Below, one piece after another: positions 16,388-26,177 of a stretch of 64,000 nucleotides of DNA. Below the pieces are notes generated by a model. The model had not been told where the DNA came from and did no database searches. It was given only the letters and a program-made list of their open reading frames with translations. The stretch is from UBA6049 sp965662345 (lineage in GTDB: Bacteria; Bacteroidota; Bacteroidia; Flavobacteriales_G; Salibacteraceae). How positions within the stretch are numbered: position 1 is the first letter of the stretch; each line of letters starts with the position of its first letter. The position numbers and the translations under genes are program-made. Location of the stretch: contig CBFIHE010000003.1 of the NCBI GenBank assembly GCA_965662345.1, positions 1 through 64,000 on the forward strand. Direction: 5' to 3'.

Positions 16388-17626
16388 TTAGTTTCCTTCA
16401 GCTACCTTTAGATGAGGTACTATAAATAAGCTTAAAAGACCCACTCCAACAGCAAGTAAACCTACATAGGGATAATTCTGTAGGGTGTTGTTTTCACCTT
16501 CAACAATTATAGCACCAGAAATGAGAGAGGCTGTAGCAGCTCCTAATTGCTGCATAGATGATTTTACGCTCATAAAACTTCCGCGTGTTTCCGGTCTTAC
16601 CACTGCTGTGGTTAGGGTTTGCATTGGAATTACCCTACCGTTGATAAAAATGAACATGACTGTGGTAACCAGCAAAGCGATATACATAGGAACTGGTGGC
16701 AGGTTAGTAAATAGTAAAACAGGAATTGCAGATAACAGCAAGAACAGAGTGAATACTTTTTTCGCGCCAATTCTGTCTGTAAGTTTCCCTATTTGTGGGC
16801 CTGTAAACACCACTGCACCACCTCCAAACATGTAAAGCAATGCGATGGTATCTTCAGTAAACCCTACGTTTCGAATCATGTAGGGTGCTATGAAGGGGAT
16901 GACCAAAAACTGCCCTAGGATAATAATCATGCTCATAGATAGAGCCAATACCTGATTTCGATCTCCTAGAATATTCGAGAGTACTTGAATTGGGTTCGAC
17001 TTAGAGTTTTCGCCTCGGTGTTCGGTCATAGTAGGAAATGTAATGAAGGCCAGTATGCCAATCAATAGTCCTAATGAGCCCAAAAAGATGAACGGACTAT
17101 GCCACTCTAGTTTTCCAGCTAAGAATAAACCAAATGGTACACCAACCACAGACGCAGCCGCAAAAGCCGCAGAAACAATACCCATTGCCTTGCCTCGCTC
17201 CTTAAAGTTGAACAGGTCGCTCACTATAGAAAGCACCAAAGCGCTAATCAACCCTCCAAAAACTCCCGTAAAGATACGTGCCGCTACCAATTGCAGATAC
17301 GTGTTTGCCAGGGCTACGCTTAATGTACCCAAGGAAAACCCAAAGTAAGTGAGTAGGATAGCCGTTCTTCTGTCAAAACGGTCTATGAAAAACGCACCTA
17401 AAAAACCAGAAACTCCAGCGCTGAAGGTATATGCAGAAACTATAACGGTGAATTCCTGGGGTGTAATTCCAAACAGAGACATTAAATAATCGCCCAAAGG
17501 CATCATAATCATGAAGTCCACAATATGCGTGAAGTTCATGGCAGCGAGGAGGTAAAGTAGGAAAGTCTTGTTGTTGATTGGTCTCATGCCGTTGGGTAGG
17601 AACGCGTGGGTTTCAGGTATGTTCAC
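16388..17626 (-). CDS. MFS transporter
   Basis: The 412-residue protein has about twelve membrane helices and the usual MFS loop signature after helix 2 (GAFFIDRFDRRTAILLTYFG, equivalent to GxxaDrxGrr). It resembles drug:proton antiporter type exporters (DHA1), so efflux of a small toxic molecule is likely but unproven. It starts with a GTG that overlaps the marR stop by four bases (GTGA), so the two genes are translationally coupled. Its expression is presumably controlled by that MarR protein. Confidence 0.9.
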   Translation of the reverse strand: MNIPETHAFLPNGMRPINNKTFLLYLLAAMNFTHIVDFMIMMPLGDYLMSLFGITPQEFTVIVSAYTFSAGVSGFLGAFFIDRFDRRTAILLTYFGFSLGTLSVALANTYLQLVAARIFTGVFGGLISALVLSIVSDLFNFKERGKAMGIVSAAFAAASVVGVPFGLFLAGKLEWHSPFIFLGSLGLLIGILAFITFPTMTEHRGENSKSNPIQVLSNILGDRNQVLALSMSMIIILGQFLVIPFIAPYMIRNVGFTEDTIALLYMFGGGAVVFTGPQIGKLTDRIGAKKVFTLFLLLSAIPVLLFTNLPPVPMYIALLVTTVMFIFINGRVIPMQTLTTAVVRPETRGSFMSVKSSMQQLGAATASLISGAIIVEGENNTLQNYPYVGLLAVGVGLLSLFIVPHLKVAEGN

Positions 17627-18078
17627 AGCGATTGGCGCAGTTTATCCAATAAGTTGCTCAGTTGAATGAGTTCTTTATCACTCAGTGAGGAATCTTGTGT
17701 ATTTGCAGGTTCAAACGTTGGGCTGATTCGCTCCAAGAGTGTGATGCCTTGATCTGTTATAGCCACGTAGATTACGCGTCTGTCTTTGGTACAGCGTTCG
17801 CGCTCCACCAAACCCCGAGTTTCCAGCTTGTCTATAAGGCGGGTTGTGTTTGGGGTTTTATCCAACATGCGTTCTCGAATGGCATGTACGGTATGCTTCT
17901 CAGGGTAAACCCCCTTTAGAATACGTAGTACATTGTATTGCTGTACAGATAGGTCATACGGACGCATTTGCTCTGCATGCGCAGCAAGTAGCCTGTTGGC
18001 CGTATAAATCACATTCACCTGAGCCTGCTGCAGGGGATTGGCAAAGGCCTTTTGTTTGATTGCACGAAGAATATTCAC
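17623..18078 (-). CDS. MarR family transcriptional regulator
   Basis: The 151-residue protein has the winged helix-turn-helix of MarR dimers: YDLSVQQYNVLRILKGV, then AIRERMLDKTPNTTRLIDKL, then the wing VERERCTKDRRVIYVAIT. It precedes a coupled MFS gene, the standard arrangement of a ligand-released repressor with its exporter. It begins with GTG. A perfect TATATTTG -7 box ends four bases before that GTG, so the message is probably leaderless, and a TTACATGTAA palindrome directly upstream of the box is a good candidate for its own operator. Confidence 0.92.
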   Translation of the reverse strand: MNILRAIKQKAFANPLQQAQVNVIYTANRLLAAHAEQMRPYDLSVQQYNVLRILKGVYPEKHTVHAIRERMLDKTPNTTRLIDKLETRGLVERERCTKDRRVIYVAITDQGITLLERISPTFEPANTQDSSLSDKELIQLSNLLDKLRQSL

Positions 18079-18082
18079 CGCG

Positions 18083-18100
18083 CAAATATATTACATGTAA
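18083..18100 (-). promoter_or_regulatory. marR promoter with abutting palindromic operator
   Basis: On the minus strand the perfect palindrome TTACATGTAA (18091-18100) is immediately followed by the -7 box TATATTTG (18090-18083), then four bases, then the GTG start. A MarR dimer on the palindrome would block RNA polymerase. Confidence 0.6.
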
Positions 18101-18183
18101 ATTAGTTGGGTTGGTATTGTTGTTTTTTGATGGTGATGAATCCAATCAATAACTCAATGTAAAGAAGAAAAACAAAAGATCCG

Positions 18184-19423
18184 TCAATAAGTTGGACCAC
18201 CTGAAGTTAGATCGCCATCGTCACCTATTAATATATCTAAATTGTGCCCTACTGGTAGAGCGTGTAAACCTGTTCCATCTATCGTAAGTGTTAGTGTACC
18301 TACATCACCTATTTCAGAAACATAACACGTACGAAGAAGGTGTTGCACATTGCTTGCGTCTGGCGATTCTGTTGTACTCCAAGATGAGGAACTACTATTA
18401 TCATGACCTATAAGAAACGCTTCCCCAGCGCTCATGCCCGTTGCACTGCCCAAACGAATTAGCCCTCCATTATCAGCGGTAGTATTGGCACCTCTGGTAT
18501 TATCTTGGGCTAATCCCAACACATCAAAGTCATAGTCTCCAAAAGCTTAGCCGTCACCAAAATAAACATCATTCGCAGCTAACGTAATCTCATACTTGGC
18601 AGAGAGATAGTTTTCTATTAAAACGTGATCTGCAGTTGTCAATGCTTCGCTCACTACAATAAACTCCAGCATATCTCCAGAGAAGGGGCTATCATCTGAG
18701 TAATTATTGCTGTTGTGGATACGGACGGGTATTGTCACCTACATTACCCATTTTAATTGTGCCCGAATGCTCGTATAGACTACCAATTCCTGACAGTTGC
18801 TGGAAGCTTGCACCATTCAAATACAAATCAATGGTGCCATTGTTACTTACTGTTCCTCCGTTGTACACATGGTGAGAATGTAAGAGGTATTCACATTAAA
18901 CTCGGTTGAGCCAAATACGGTACCCCATGGTGATGCGGGTCCGTCATCATTATCATTCCAAGCAGCAACATAAAGAAGCCCGTTTTCCAAATAGATAGAA
19001 ATTCCGCGTGTTACCCCCCCCTTGCTCATATAGAAGCTGAGTACTTGAGGTATCTGAACTTGTTCTGAATGCGGTAACGATACTCAGGGTGTTGCGTACT
19101 CCTTGGTTTATATCGTTATCATTACTAATGTTGAACTCATCGTTGTTACCGTCAAAACGAATCACGGGATAACCGTTCTGATTGACGGTACCGTTGTTCT
19201 TTAGCGTGGGTCTGTTTGATGCGTTAGATTGCGTCCAATCATCCGTATTTCCTCCGGCATTGTTCCACGTACTAATGGGCATGTTATCAGCTGTAGATGA
19301 AAGCTCTCCGCTTTCAAACCAATAGCGTACTTCAGTAGGTGTATTTACACCTCCGGGGGTTTGTGCAAGAACAACAGAACATAGGAATAGCGTAGCCAGA
19401 AAGCTTGTGGTAGATTTTAACAT
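18184..19423 (-). pseudogene. Broken LamG-like exported surface protein gene
   Basis: Four frame fragments on the minus strand belong to one gene. It begins with a signal peptide (MLKSTTSFLATLFLCSVVLA) and continues as a concanavalin/LamG-like domain (VRYWFESGELSS, YPVIRFDGNNDEF, DLYLNGASFQQLSG). The next part, resembling DUF8202-type T9SS proteins, contains VLGLAQDNTRGANT and GEAFLIGHDNS. Lesions: a G8 tract at 19014-19021 that reads correctly only as G7; a compensating pair of frameshifts near 18868 and 18715-18735; an in-frame TAA at 18547-18549; and an early stop at 18184 with no T9SS tail. This is either a real pseudogene or a gene with several assembly errors; the number and kinds of lesion favour decay. 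Confidence 0.8.
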
Positions 19424-19604
19424 ACCCTTTGATTTGCAGTAAGACGAATGTAGAGCCCGATTGGGGACCGTATTTGGGAGGAATAGCTAAACGGTCAACA
19501 AGCCCATGTTAATTCCGCAGTTTCTATTGTGAAGATAAACGTACACGAACTCGTTGTTTTGCTTTCGTATAATTAACTTGCCAAGTATCAAAATACCAGA
19601 ATAA

Positions 19605-22388
19605 ATGCTCACAAAAGACACAGATAAAAAGCTCTTTCTTCTTGATGCTTATGCCTTGATTTACAGGGCTTACTTTGCTTTCAGTAAGAACCCCCGCATC
19701 AATTCCAAAGGCTTTAACACTTCGGCCATCTTTGGTTTTATGAATACACTCATTGATGTGTTAGATAAAGAAAAGCCCACGCATGTGGCCGTGGTTTTCG
19801 ATCCGCCTTCTCCTCCAGACCGCACGCAAAACTTTGCAGACTATAAAGCAAATCGAGAGGAAACACCAGAAGATATCAAGCTATCTGTTCCTTACATCAA
19901 AGAAATCTTGAAGGCTATGCATATTCCGGTGCTTATGGCAGACGGCTATGAGGCAGATGATGTGGTAGGAACTTTGGCCAAGGCAGCTGAGAAAGAAGAC
20001 TTTACAACTTACATGATGACCCCCGATAAAGATTTTGGTCAGTTAGTTACAGACAAGTCATTCATGTTTAAGCCGGCTCGCATGGGCAACGGTGCAGAGG
20101 TTTGGGGCATAGCAGAGGTGTGCGAGAAATTTGCCATTGAGCGTACAGATCAGGTGATTGATATTTTAGGTATGTGGGGCGATGCGGTAGATAACATTCC
20201 TGGGGTTCCTGGTGTAGGTGAGAAAACAGCCAAAAAGCTTATTGGTCAATACGGCTCTATGGAAGGCGTTTACGAGAACTTGGCTGATTTTAAAGGTAAG
20301 TTGAAGGAGAACCTGGAGAACAACAAAGAGCAAGCCTTTCTCAGTAAAATGTTGGCAACTATTGTTACTGATGCCCCTGTGGATTTTGTGGCTGAAGACA
20401 TGGCTTTAAGCGAGCCCGATGAGGAAGCTCTGGAGGCTTTGTTCAGTGAGTTGGAGTTCCGCAGAATGAGCGAGCGCGTATTGGGCAAAACCATCACGGT
20501 TACCCCAGATTCTGGACAAATGGATTTATTCTCGGCAGGGGGCGATGAAGGTTCTGTAAAGGCAAAGGAGGTAAAAACGTTGGAGAATACGCCTCATGAG
20601 TACAAGCTGGTGCAAAGCGATGAGGACTTGAATGCACTCATCACCGAGCTTGAAAAACAACCAGTGTTCTGTGTAGATACGGAAACTACATCCGTAGACT
20701 CGCATACCGCTGAACTTGTGGGGATTGCCTGCTCTTGGGAGAAAGGCAAGGCCTTTTATGTGCCAGTATCTGAGAACAGAGAAGAAGCCGCAGCCGTGGT
20801 GGCTAAGTTTAGCAAAGCCCTTACCAACCCCAAAGCACTGAAGGTTGGGCATAACATTAAGTACGATATCAATGTATTGCGGAACTATGGTATTCGTGTG
20901 GCACAACCGATGTTTGATACTATGGTGGCGCATTACTTGCTAGAGAGCGATAATAACCGTAGAAGCATGGATGTATTGGCGGAAACGTTGTTGGGATACA
21001 AGCCGCAATCCATTACGGAGCTGATTGGGAAGAAGGGCAAAAATCAAAAAAGCATGCGCGATGTTCCCGTAGAACAAGTAGTGGAGTATGCCGGAGAAGA
21101 TGCTGATATCACCTTGGCCTTATACGAATACCTTAAAGAAGAGCTCGCTAAGGGGAAAGAGAAAGAATTGTTTGAAACGCTTGAGATGCCGCTCATCTCC
21201 GTGCTCTCAGATATGGAAATGGAGGGAGTAAAGCTAGATGCGGAAATGCTTCATACCTATGCAGATGAGCTAGCAGAGGATATCCAGAGAATAGAAAAAT
21301 CCATTTTTGAAACGGCTGGTGCAGAGTTCAATATAGGATCTCCTAAGCAAGTTGGAGAAATTCTTTTTGATCGTTTAAAGGTTACAGATAAACCTAAGAA
21401 AACCAAAACAGGACAATACAGTACCAACGAAGAGGTATTACAAGGCTTAGTAGGAAAGCACCCCATTATTGAGCAGATATTGAGCTATAGAGAAGTGGTA
21501 AAGTTACGTAACACATATGTTAAGCCACTACCAGAGCTAATAAATGACTCCACAGGTCATATTCATACTTCATTCAACCAAGTGGTGGCGGCAACGGGTA
21601 GATTGAGCTCAGATCATCCCAACTTGCAGAATATTCCAATCCGCACTGAGCGAGGAAGAAAAATAAGAGGCGCTTTTGTTCCCAGATCTGAAGAGTTTGC
21701 TTTGCTTAGCGCAGATTACTCACAAATAGAACTCCGCATTATTGCCGCTTTGGCCAAAGATGAAGCCATGTTAGAGGCATTTAGAAATGGTGTGGATATT
21801 CACAGTACAACTGCCTCTAAAGTTTATGGCGTAACCTTGGATGAAGTAACCCGAGAAATGCGTAGCAATGCCAAGACCGTGAACTTTGGAATTATTTACG
21901 GCATATCTGCGTTTGGCTTGTCTCAGCGCATCAATATATCACGGAAAGAGGCCAAAGAGATTATAGACAACTACTTTGAGCAGTTTGGTAGTATCAAGGC
22001 TTACATGGATGGCAGTATCGCTTTTGCAAAAGAACATGGCTATGTGGAAACGGTTATGGGCAGACGCAGGTATCTACGCGATATAAACTCTGCCAATGCG
22101 GTGGTGCGAGGTTTTGCAGAAAGAAACGCCATTAATTCACCAATTCAAGGAAGCGCGGCAGACCTTATCAAAAAAGCAATGATTTTGGTGCATCAAGAAC
22201 TCACTAGCCGAGATTTAAAGAGTAAATTAGTTCTGCAGGTGCATGATGAACTCATTGTAGATACACATCAAGATGAAAAGGAAGAGGTAGCAAACATTGT
22301 TGAGAGAAACATGTCTACAGCTTACGACCTGGGTGTACCGTTGGATGTTGAATATAATTTTGGAAAAAACTGGCTAGAAGCACATTAA
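19605..22388 (+). CDS. polA: DNA polymerase I
   Basis: This 927-residue repair and Okazaki-fragment-processing polymerase has three domains. The 5'-3' exonuclease is at about 1-300 (LFLLDAYALIYRAYFAF, IPGVPGVGEKTAKKL). The 3'-5' proofreading domain is at about 330-510, with its Asp/Glu pair intact in CVDTETTSVDSH, so proofreading is probably active. The family A polymerase carries motif A LLSADYSQIELRI, motif B RSNAKTVNFGIIYG and motif C LVLQVHDELIVD. Length is normal. The next gene follows after two bases, which suggests co-transcription with the lipoprotein gene. Confidence 0.98.
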   Translation: MLTKDTDKKLFLLDAYALIYRAYFAFSKNPRINSKGFNTSAIFGFMNTLIDVLDKEKPTHVAVVFDPPSPPDRTQNFADYKANREETPEDIKLSVPYIKEILKAMHIPVLMADGYEADDVVGTLAKAAEKEDFTTYMMTPDKDFGQLVTDKSFMFKPARMGNGAEVWGIAEVCEKFAIERTDQVIDILGMWGDAVDNIPGVPGVGEKTAKKLIGQYGSMEGVYENLADFKGKLKENLENNKEQAFLSKMLATIVTDAPVDFVAEDMALSEPDEEALEALFSELEFRRMSERVLGKTITVTPDSGQMDLFSAGGDEGSVKAKEVKTLENTPHEYKLVQSDEDLNALITELEKQPVFCVDTETTSVDSHTAELVGIACSWEKGKAFYVPVSENREEAAAVVAKFSKALTNPKALKVGHNIKYDINVLRNYGIRVAQPMFDTMVAHYLLESDNNRRSMDVLAETLLGYKPQSITELIGKKGKNQKSMRDVPVEQVVEYAGEDADITLALYEYLKEELAKGKEKELFETLEMPLISVLSDMEMEGVKLDAEMLHTYADELAEDIQRIEKSIFETAGAEFNIGSPKQVGEILFDRLKVTDKPKKTKTGQYSTNEEVLQGLVGKHPIIEQILSYREVVKLRNTYVKPLPELINDSTGHIHTSFNQVVAATGRLSSDHPNLQNIPIRTERGRKIRGAFVPRSEEFALLSADYSQIELRIIAALAKDEAMLEAFRNGVDIHSTTASKVYGVTLDEVTREMRSNAKTVNFGIIYGISAFGLSQRINISRKEAKEIIDNYFEQFGSIKAYMDGSIAFAKEHGYVETVMGRRRYLRDINSANAVVRGFAERNAINSPIQGSAADLIKKAMILVHQELTSRDLKSKLVLQVHDELIVDTHQDEKEEVANIVERNMSTAYDLGVPLDVEYNFGKNWLEAH

Positions 22389-22390
22389 GT

Positions 22391-23278
22391 ATGAAAGTAA
22401 AATCAATAAAATATGGTGCAATGGGACTATCGCTTTTCTTTGCGATAGCATCATGCGGACCTTCTAATCAACAGCAAGAGGAGGCACCAAAAAAGGAATC
22501 TGTTGAAGTTGCAGAAGCGGAGAGCGTTCAACGTATTCTATTCTCTGTACCTTCTCCTTTAGAAAGTGCTTTAATGATTCAAGAGTGTGGAATACCCTAT
22601 TCTGCTCAGGTACTTCATGACGTTTCTAGGTCTCGTGATTATGCTACTACCCCCATGAAAGCCATTAATATGGGGGTCTATATTACAGATTTGAGTTACA
22701 GTAATGTCTTTGGCCAAACCTCAAATGCGGTGAACAGCTTCAAAGCCATTGAGGATTTAGCGGTGCAACTTGATTTAGACCACCTCGTTGACGAAACGTT
22801 GATGAAGCGTTTTGATGAAAGCATTAACAATAGGCAGGCCCTTCTGCGCTTAACTTCAGATGTTTACAGTGATTTACAATTGGAGCTAAGCGATGGAGAT
22901 ATGGAGTATGTAAACGCCTTGGTAATAGCGGGAGCTTGGATTGAGGGTATGTACATCACCACAGCGGTTTTAGATGATATTTTAGCAGAAGATAAAGTAG
23001 TTCAACGAATTGCAGGGCAAAAGCAAACGCTTGAAAACTTAATGGGTCTGTTATCGAATTATAATGATGTGCCTGCAATCGAAAAAACACTTGCAGACCT
23101 AGAGGGTATAGAAAGTATTTTCAATCAGTTAGAAGTAGTTGAGGAACCCAAGGAGGTAGAGGTGAATAAAACGTCTGTGCGTGTAAAGGGAAGCTTAAAA
23201 GTTAACCTAACACCTGAACAACTAAATCGCATTAAAGCAGAAATTCAAAAAATAAGAGCCAGTTATGTGGAGGTATAA
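22391..23278 (+). CDS. Conserved lipoprotein of unknown function
   Basis: The 295-residue product begins with a signal peptide ending in the lipobox FAIASC, followed by a Gln/Glu-rich spacer. The body is mostly helical and acidic, with pieces such as AINMGVYITDLSYSNVFGQ and LVIAGAWIEGMYITTAVLDD, a type seen as a conserved hypothetical lipoprotein across Bacteroidota. I know no function. It starts two bases after polA and its end overlaps the next gene by 14 bases, so the three are probably one transcript. Confidence 0.8.
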   Translation: MKVKSIKYGAMGLSLFFAIASCGPSNQQQEEAPKKESVEVAEAESVQRILFSVPSPLESALMIQECGIPYSAQVLHDVSRSRDYATTPMKAINMGVYITDLSYSNVFGQTSNAVNSFKAIEDLAVQLDLDHLVDETLMKRFDESINNRQALLRLTSDVYSDLQLELSDGDMEYVNALVIAGAWIEGMYITTAVLDDILAEDKVVQRIAGQKQTLENLMGLLSNYNDVPAIEKTLADLEGIESIFNQLEVVEEPKEVEVNKTSVRVKGSLKVNLTPEQLNRIKAEIQKIRASYVEV

Positions 23279-23729
23279 ATTATCAATAGTTGTTGTATTG
23301 GCCTTTCTAGGAGCAACTTCTGTATATGGCCAATGTAAGAGGTTTCACAAACAAGAGTGCCAGCCAACTTTGCCTGAAACACATGTCTTAGTGAACCAGT
23401 ATATGCTGTCTAATTTCTACTACGGAGACCAAGCTGCTGTGCATTTCACAGTAAACCCTGATAGAGATTATATGCTTAACCTGTGTACACAAGAAACAAT
23501 CCAAGAAGGAACGTACTTTACTCTTGCTTACGAGTCTGGAGAGGTGTTTTACGATAGCAGGGAGAGTGATTACAATACTTCGGTTATTTTCTCTTCTGAA
23601 GTATCTGACACCTATGTTCTTAGCGTTATAAATGAAAAACCCCGAAAGGGAGAGATTATCCCTTCGGGGTGTGTTTCTGTTGTAATTGGTATGGCGCTAG
23701 AGCAAAAGCCTATGGCTAGCGCTCAATAA
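23265..23729 (+). CDS. Small exported protein of unknown function
   Basis: The 154-residue product has a signal peptide (VVVLAFLGATSVYGQ) and a small beta-rich domain with cysteines near both ends (CKRFHKQEC, MLNLCTQ, PSGCVSV). No family was recognised. It overlaps the upstream lipoprotein gene by 14 bases in another frame and the convergent metalloprotease gene by 14 bases at its end. The codons for EKPRKGEIIPSGC form a strong hairpin that is the terminator of the convergent gene, so this coding sequence carries a regulatory element for the other strand. Confidence 0.7.
   Translation: MWRYKLSIVVVLAFLGATSVYGQCKRFHKQECQPTLPETHVLVNQYMLSNFYYGDQAAVHFTVNPDRDYMLNLCTQETIQEGTYFTLAYESGEVFYDSRESDYNTSVIFSSEVSDTYVLSVINEKPRKGEIIPSGCVSVVIGMALEQKPMASAQ
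23635..23670 (-). terminator. Minus-strand terminator embedded in a plus-strand CDS
   Basis: ACCCCGAA/TTCGGGGT plus GGGA/TCCC (one bulged A) form a twelve-pair stem. On the minus strand it is followed by TTTTT. It lies 46 bases beyond the stop of the M43 protease gene but inside the convergent exported-protein gene. Confidence 0.8.
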
Positions 23730-26103
23730 TGAGTTTGTGACGTGTTGAGGCTGTTTCGGTAACAACCGTTACAACGTATAGCCCTGTAGGAAGATTAGAT
23801 ACATTTATCACATCTGTGTTTTTTACTTGAAGCACAAGAGTTCCCGTATTTGAGTAAACAGTAACGTCTTTAATAGCCTCTGTTCCCGTAACTCTAATGC
23901 TTTCTTTAGCTGGGTTAGGATAAATCCCAACATCATTGGTATTCACAAGATCTGCTGTGCCCGATGGTGGGCCTTGATTCTCTACTGTAAAAGACCACGT
24001 TTCACTCCAATCAGAAGGTATGCCAGCCGTTGTTGAACGAACGCGCCAATAATAGGAGTTTCCCACTACAAGCCCTGCGGGTTGCCACTCTGTATCTGTT
24101 CCACTAGAACCTGCTGAACTATACGGCTGGGTTTGAATTCTTAATAGGGAAGAGTTAAAGTTTGGAGTAGTGTCTAAGAGGATTTCGTAATTATCTGAGG
24201 GAGCAGCAGACTTCCAATCTAAAACCTCATTTGCAGATGCTTGAGCAAATCCGTCAATAGGATAAACGAGTGCGGGTACTTCTCCTTTAGAACCTGTAAT
24301 ATTAATGTCGTCTACAAATATGTTATTTCCACCATCAGTGAGAACATCAAAGCGAATTCTGAAATTTTCTGTGAGGTAGTTTTCTTCTACATTGAAGGAG
24401 AATTCGTTCCAATCTACCTGACTCAATCCTGCCAAAGGTGCCCCAGTGATTGGTAAGCTAGCCATAGACGCGCCACCACGTACAAATCTTAGCACCCAGT
24501 TTTCACCACAATCGTTAGAAACATATACGCGTAAAATATCATTGTTATCAGAGGCTCTTTGAGCGTAGGCTACTTTGAATGAAATAGTTGCATCTACATA
24601 CCCGCTCATGCTGTATTTCGGTCCAGCAATACTGGCTCTTCCGTCATTCGTACCAAATTGTCTCATCATGATAGAGGCTACACCAGAATAGCTTTCGGTG
24701 CCTACCAATTCCCATCCGTAACTTCCATCGGTATTATCAGGGTACCAGTCGTTTTGTTCTAGGCCTCCTGAGTTGAATTCAAAACCTTCAACAACAGGGG
24801 TTTCAATTGCCGCATAAGGCAATACGGTTATGTAATTTGTGCGTGTAGTGGAAACGGTATCCGTTCCGTCAGTAACCTCTAAAGACACTGGATAAGTACC
24901 AGGTACGGTATAAACAACAACTGGGTTTGTGTCTGCAGATACATTTGGAACACCTCCTGGGAAACTCCATGAATGACCTTGAGGGTTGAAATAACTTCTA
25001 TCTGTAAACTGAACGGGCTGACCCATACAAACCAATTGAGAGCTGATCTCAAAATCTGCCTTACAAATGCTCTCGGTTGTATCTAGTACTCCAGTGGCTT
25101 GTAAATTTGATGGCGATACTAAATTTCTCAATTGATTTACTCCAGTGAGAACAGCATGCATACGATCTCTCTGGCCTGCGGTAAACATATTTTGGCAATC
25201 ATCATAGCTCATGTAATTCTCAATTTGGTCTACTACATCAGTAGTGTATGGAGAACTAGAGCCAGAGTTATCATTGGAGCAAGTATTTTGATTTTGTGAA
25301 CACCCGTAAGTAGCCTCTTCAGATGGAGGTGTATCGCATACGCGGTCTCCAGATGAACCACAACTTCCACCGCATCCGCTTTGGAATGTATGTAACAAAT
25401 TTAAGCAGTGTCCAACCTCATGCGTGAGTGTTCTCCCGTCAGAAACAGAGGTGCCAACGCCTAATTTCCCAAGCCTATCATGACGATTCACTATACCATA
25501 CGTATTCCAGTTTCCACCAGGAAATTGAGCGTACCCAAGCACGATTCCTCCTCCTCCAGAGAAGTTTTCTATTGAATTGACCACCCATATATTCAAATAA
25601 CGGTTAGAAGGCCAATAGCTTTGAGTTTTAACTTGGTTTCTCACATTGTAGGTAAAGTTTGGGCTATTCACCCTAACTACCCCATTGGTGCAATTCCCGT
25701 CTGGATCTATTTTTGCCAGTCTAAACTCAACATCACTGTCAACAGCAAAAGGCTTAAATACATCTCTGGTATTGCCTGTATCACTGTTCATTCTTCTAAA
25801 GTCTTCATTAAGTACTTCAACTGCACTCACAATTTGCTCGTATGGAATATTACCTATGCCATTGTCATGAATAACATGAAAAACCACAGGAATAATGAAT
25901 GGGTCACTTTCTGTACCACGCATACTTCCAGCAGAAGCACTCTCCATGTTCCAAAGCTTTTCATAGAAAGCTGCTTTTTCTGGGTTAGCTGCTATCTCTT
26001 GCTCTACTAAAGTATGGGTGCCGCACCAATCTTGAGATTGAGTGGTTGTAGCAAAAGACAAGTAAAGACCAGCAACAAGTACCGCGTTCCAAAAGTTTTT
26101 CAT
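23716..26103 (-). CDS. Secreted M43-type zinc metalloprotease with T9SS domain
   Basis: From the ATG at 26103 the product is 795 residues. After a signal peptide comes a pappalysin-type (M43) catalytic domain with the zinc motif HEVGHCLNLLH and the Met-turn ENYMSYDDC. The residue usually Gly in HExxHxxGxxH is Asn. Next are a PKD-type module (QPVQFTDRS, HSWSFPGGVPNVS), a jelly-roll-like region (YVDATISFKVAYAQRAS, GNNIFVDDINITGS), a fibronectin-like module (WQPAGLVVGNSYYWRVRS) and a T9SS sorting domain from VGIYPNPAKESIRV. The open frame begins six codons earlier with TTG, but the ATG gives the better signal peptide. It is a tandem paralogue of the next gene. Confidence 0.9.
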   Translation of the reverse strand: MKNFWNAVLVAGLYLSFATTTQSQDWCGTHTLVEQEIAANPEKAAFYEKLWNMESASAGSMRGTESDPFIIPVVFHVIHDNGIGNIPYEQIVSAVEVLNEDFRRMNSDTGNTRDVFKPFAVDSDVEFRLAKIDPDGNCTNGVVRVNSPNFTYNVRNQVKTQSYWPSNRYLNIWVVNSIENFSGGGGIVLGYAQFPGGNWNTYGIVNRHDRLGKLGVGTSVSDGRTLTHEVGHCLNLLHTFQSGCGGSCGSSGDRVCDTPPSEEATYGCSQNQNTCSNDNSGSSSPYTTDVVDQIENYMSYDDCQNMFTAGQRDRMHAVLTGVNQLRNLVSPSNLQATGVLDTTESICKADFEISSQLVCMGQPVQFTDRSYFNPQGHSWSFPGGVPNVSADTNPVVVYTVPGTYPVSLEVTDGTDTVSTTRTNYITVLPYAAIETPVVEGFEFNSGGLEQNDWYPDNTDGSYGWELVGTESYSGVASIMMRQFGTNDGRASIAGPKYSMSGYVDATISFKVAYAQRASDNNDILRVYVSNDCGENWVLRFVRGGASMASLPITGAPLAGLSQVDWNEFSFNVEENYLTENFRIRFDVLTDGGNNIFVDDINITGSKGEVPALVYPIDGFAQASANEVLDWKSAAPSDNYEILLDTTPNFNSSLLRIQTQPYSSAGSSGTDTEWQPAGLVVGNSYYWRVRSTTAGIPSDWSETWSFTVENQGPPSGTADLVNTNDVGIYPNPAKESIRVTGTEAIKDVTVYSNTGTLVLQVKNTDVINVSNLPTGLYVVTVVTETASTRHKLIIER

Positions 26104-26125
26104 TCGATTTGGTTTAGTCAAGAAT

Positions 26126-26158
26126 AAAAGGTCTGAACCTCACAAAAGGTTCAGACTT
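26126..26158 (-). terminator. Terminator between the tandem metalloprotease genes
   Basis: On the minus strand AGTCTGAACCT and AGGTTCAGACC(T) form an approximately ten-pair stem with a short loop, followed by TTTT. It ends the upstream protease transcript, so the two protease genes can be expressed separately. Confidence 0.75.
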
Positions 26159-26177
26159 AGTTCTGTATTGCAATTCG

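Noticed and set aside
16998..17348. Plus-strand ORFs opposite the MFS transporter
   Set aside because: They are antisense shadows of a twelve-helix membrane protein, rich in Pro, Asn and Lys from reversed hydrophobic codons.
25621..26010. Plus-strand ORF of 129 codons opposite the M43 protease
   Set aside because: It is the antisense shadow of a strongly supported protease gene, with no domain, signal peptide or promoter.
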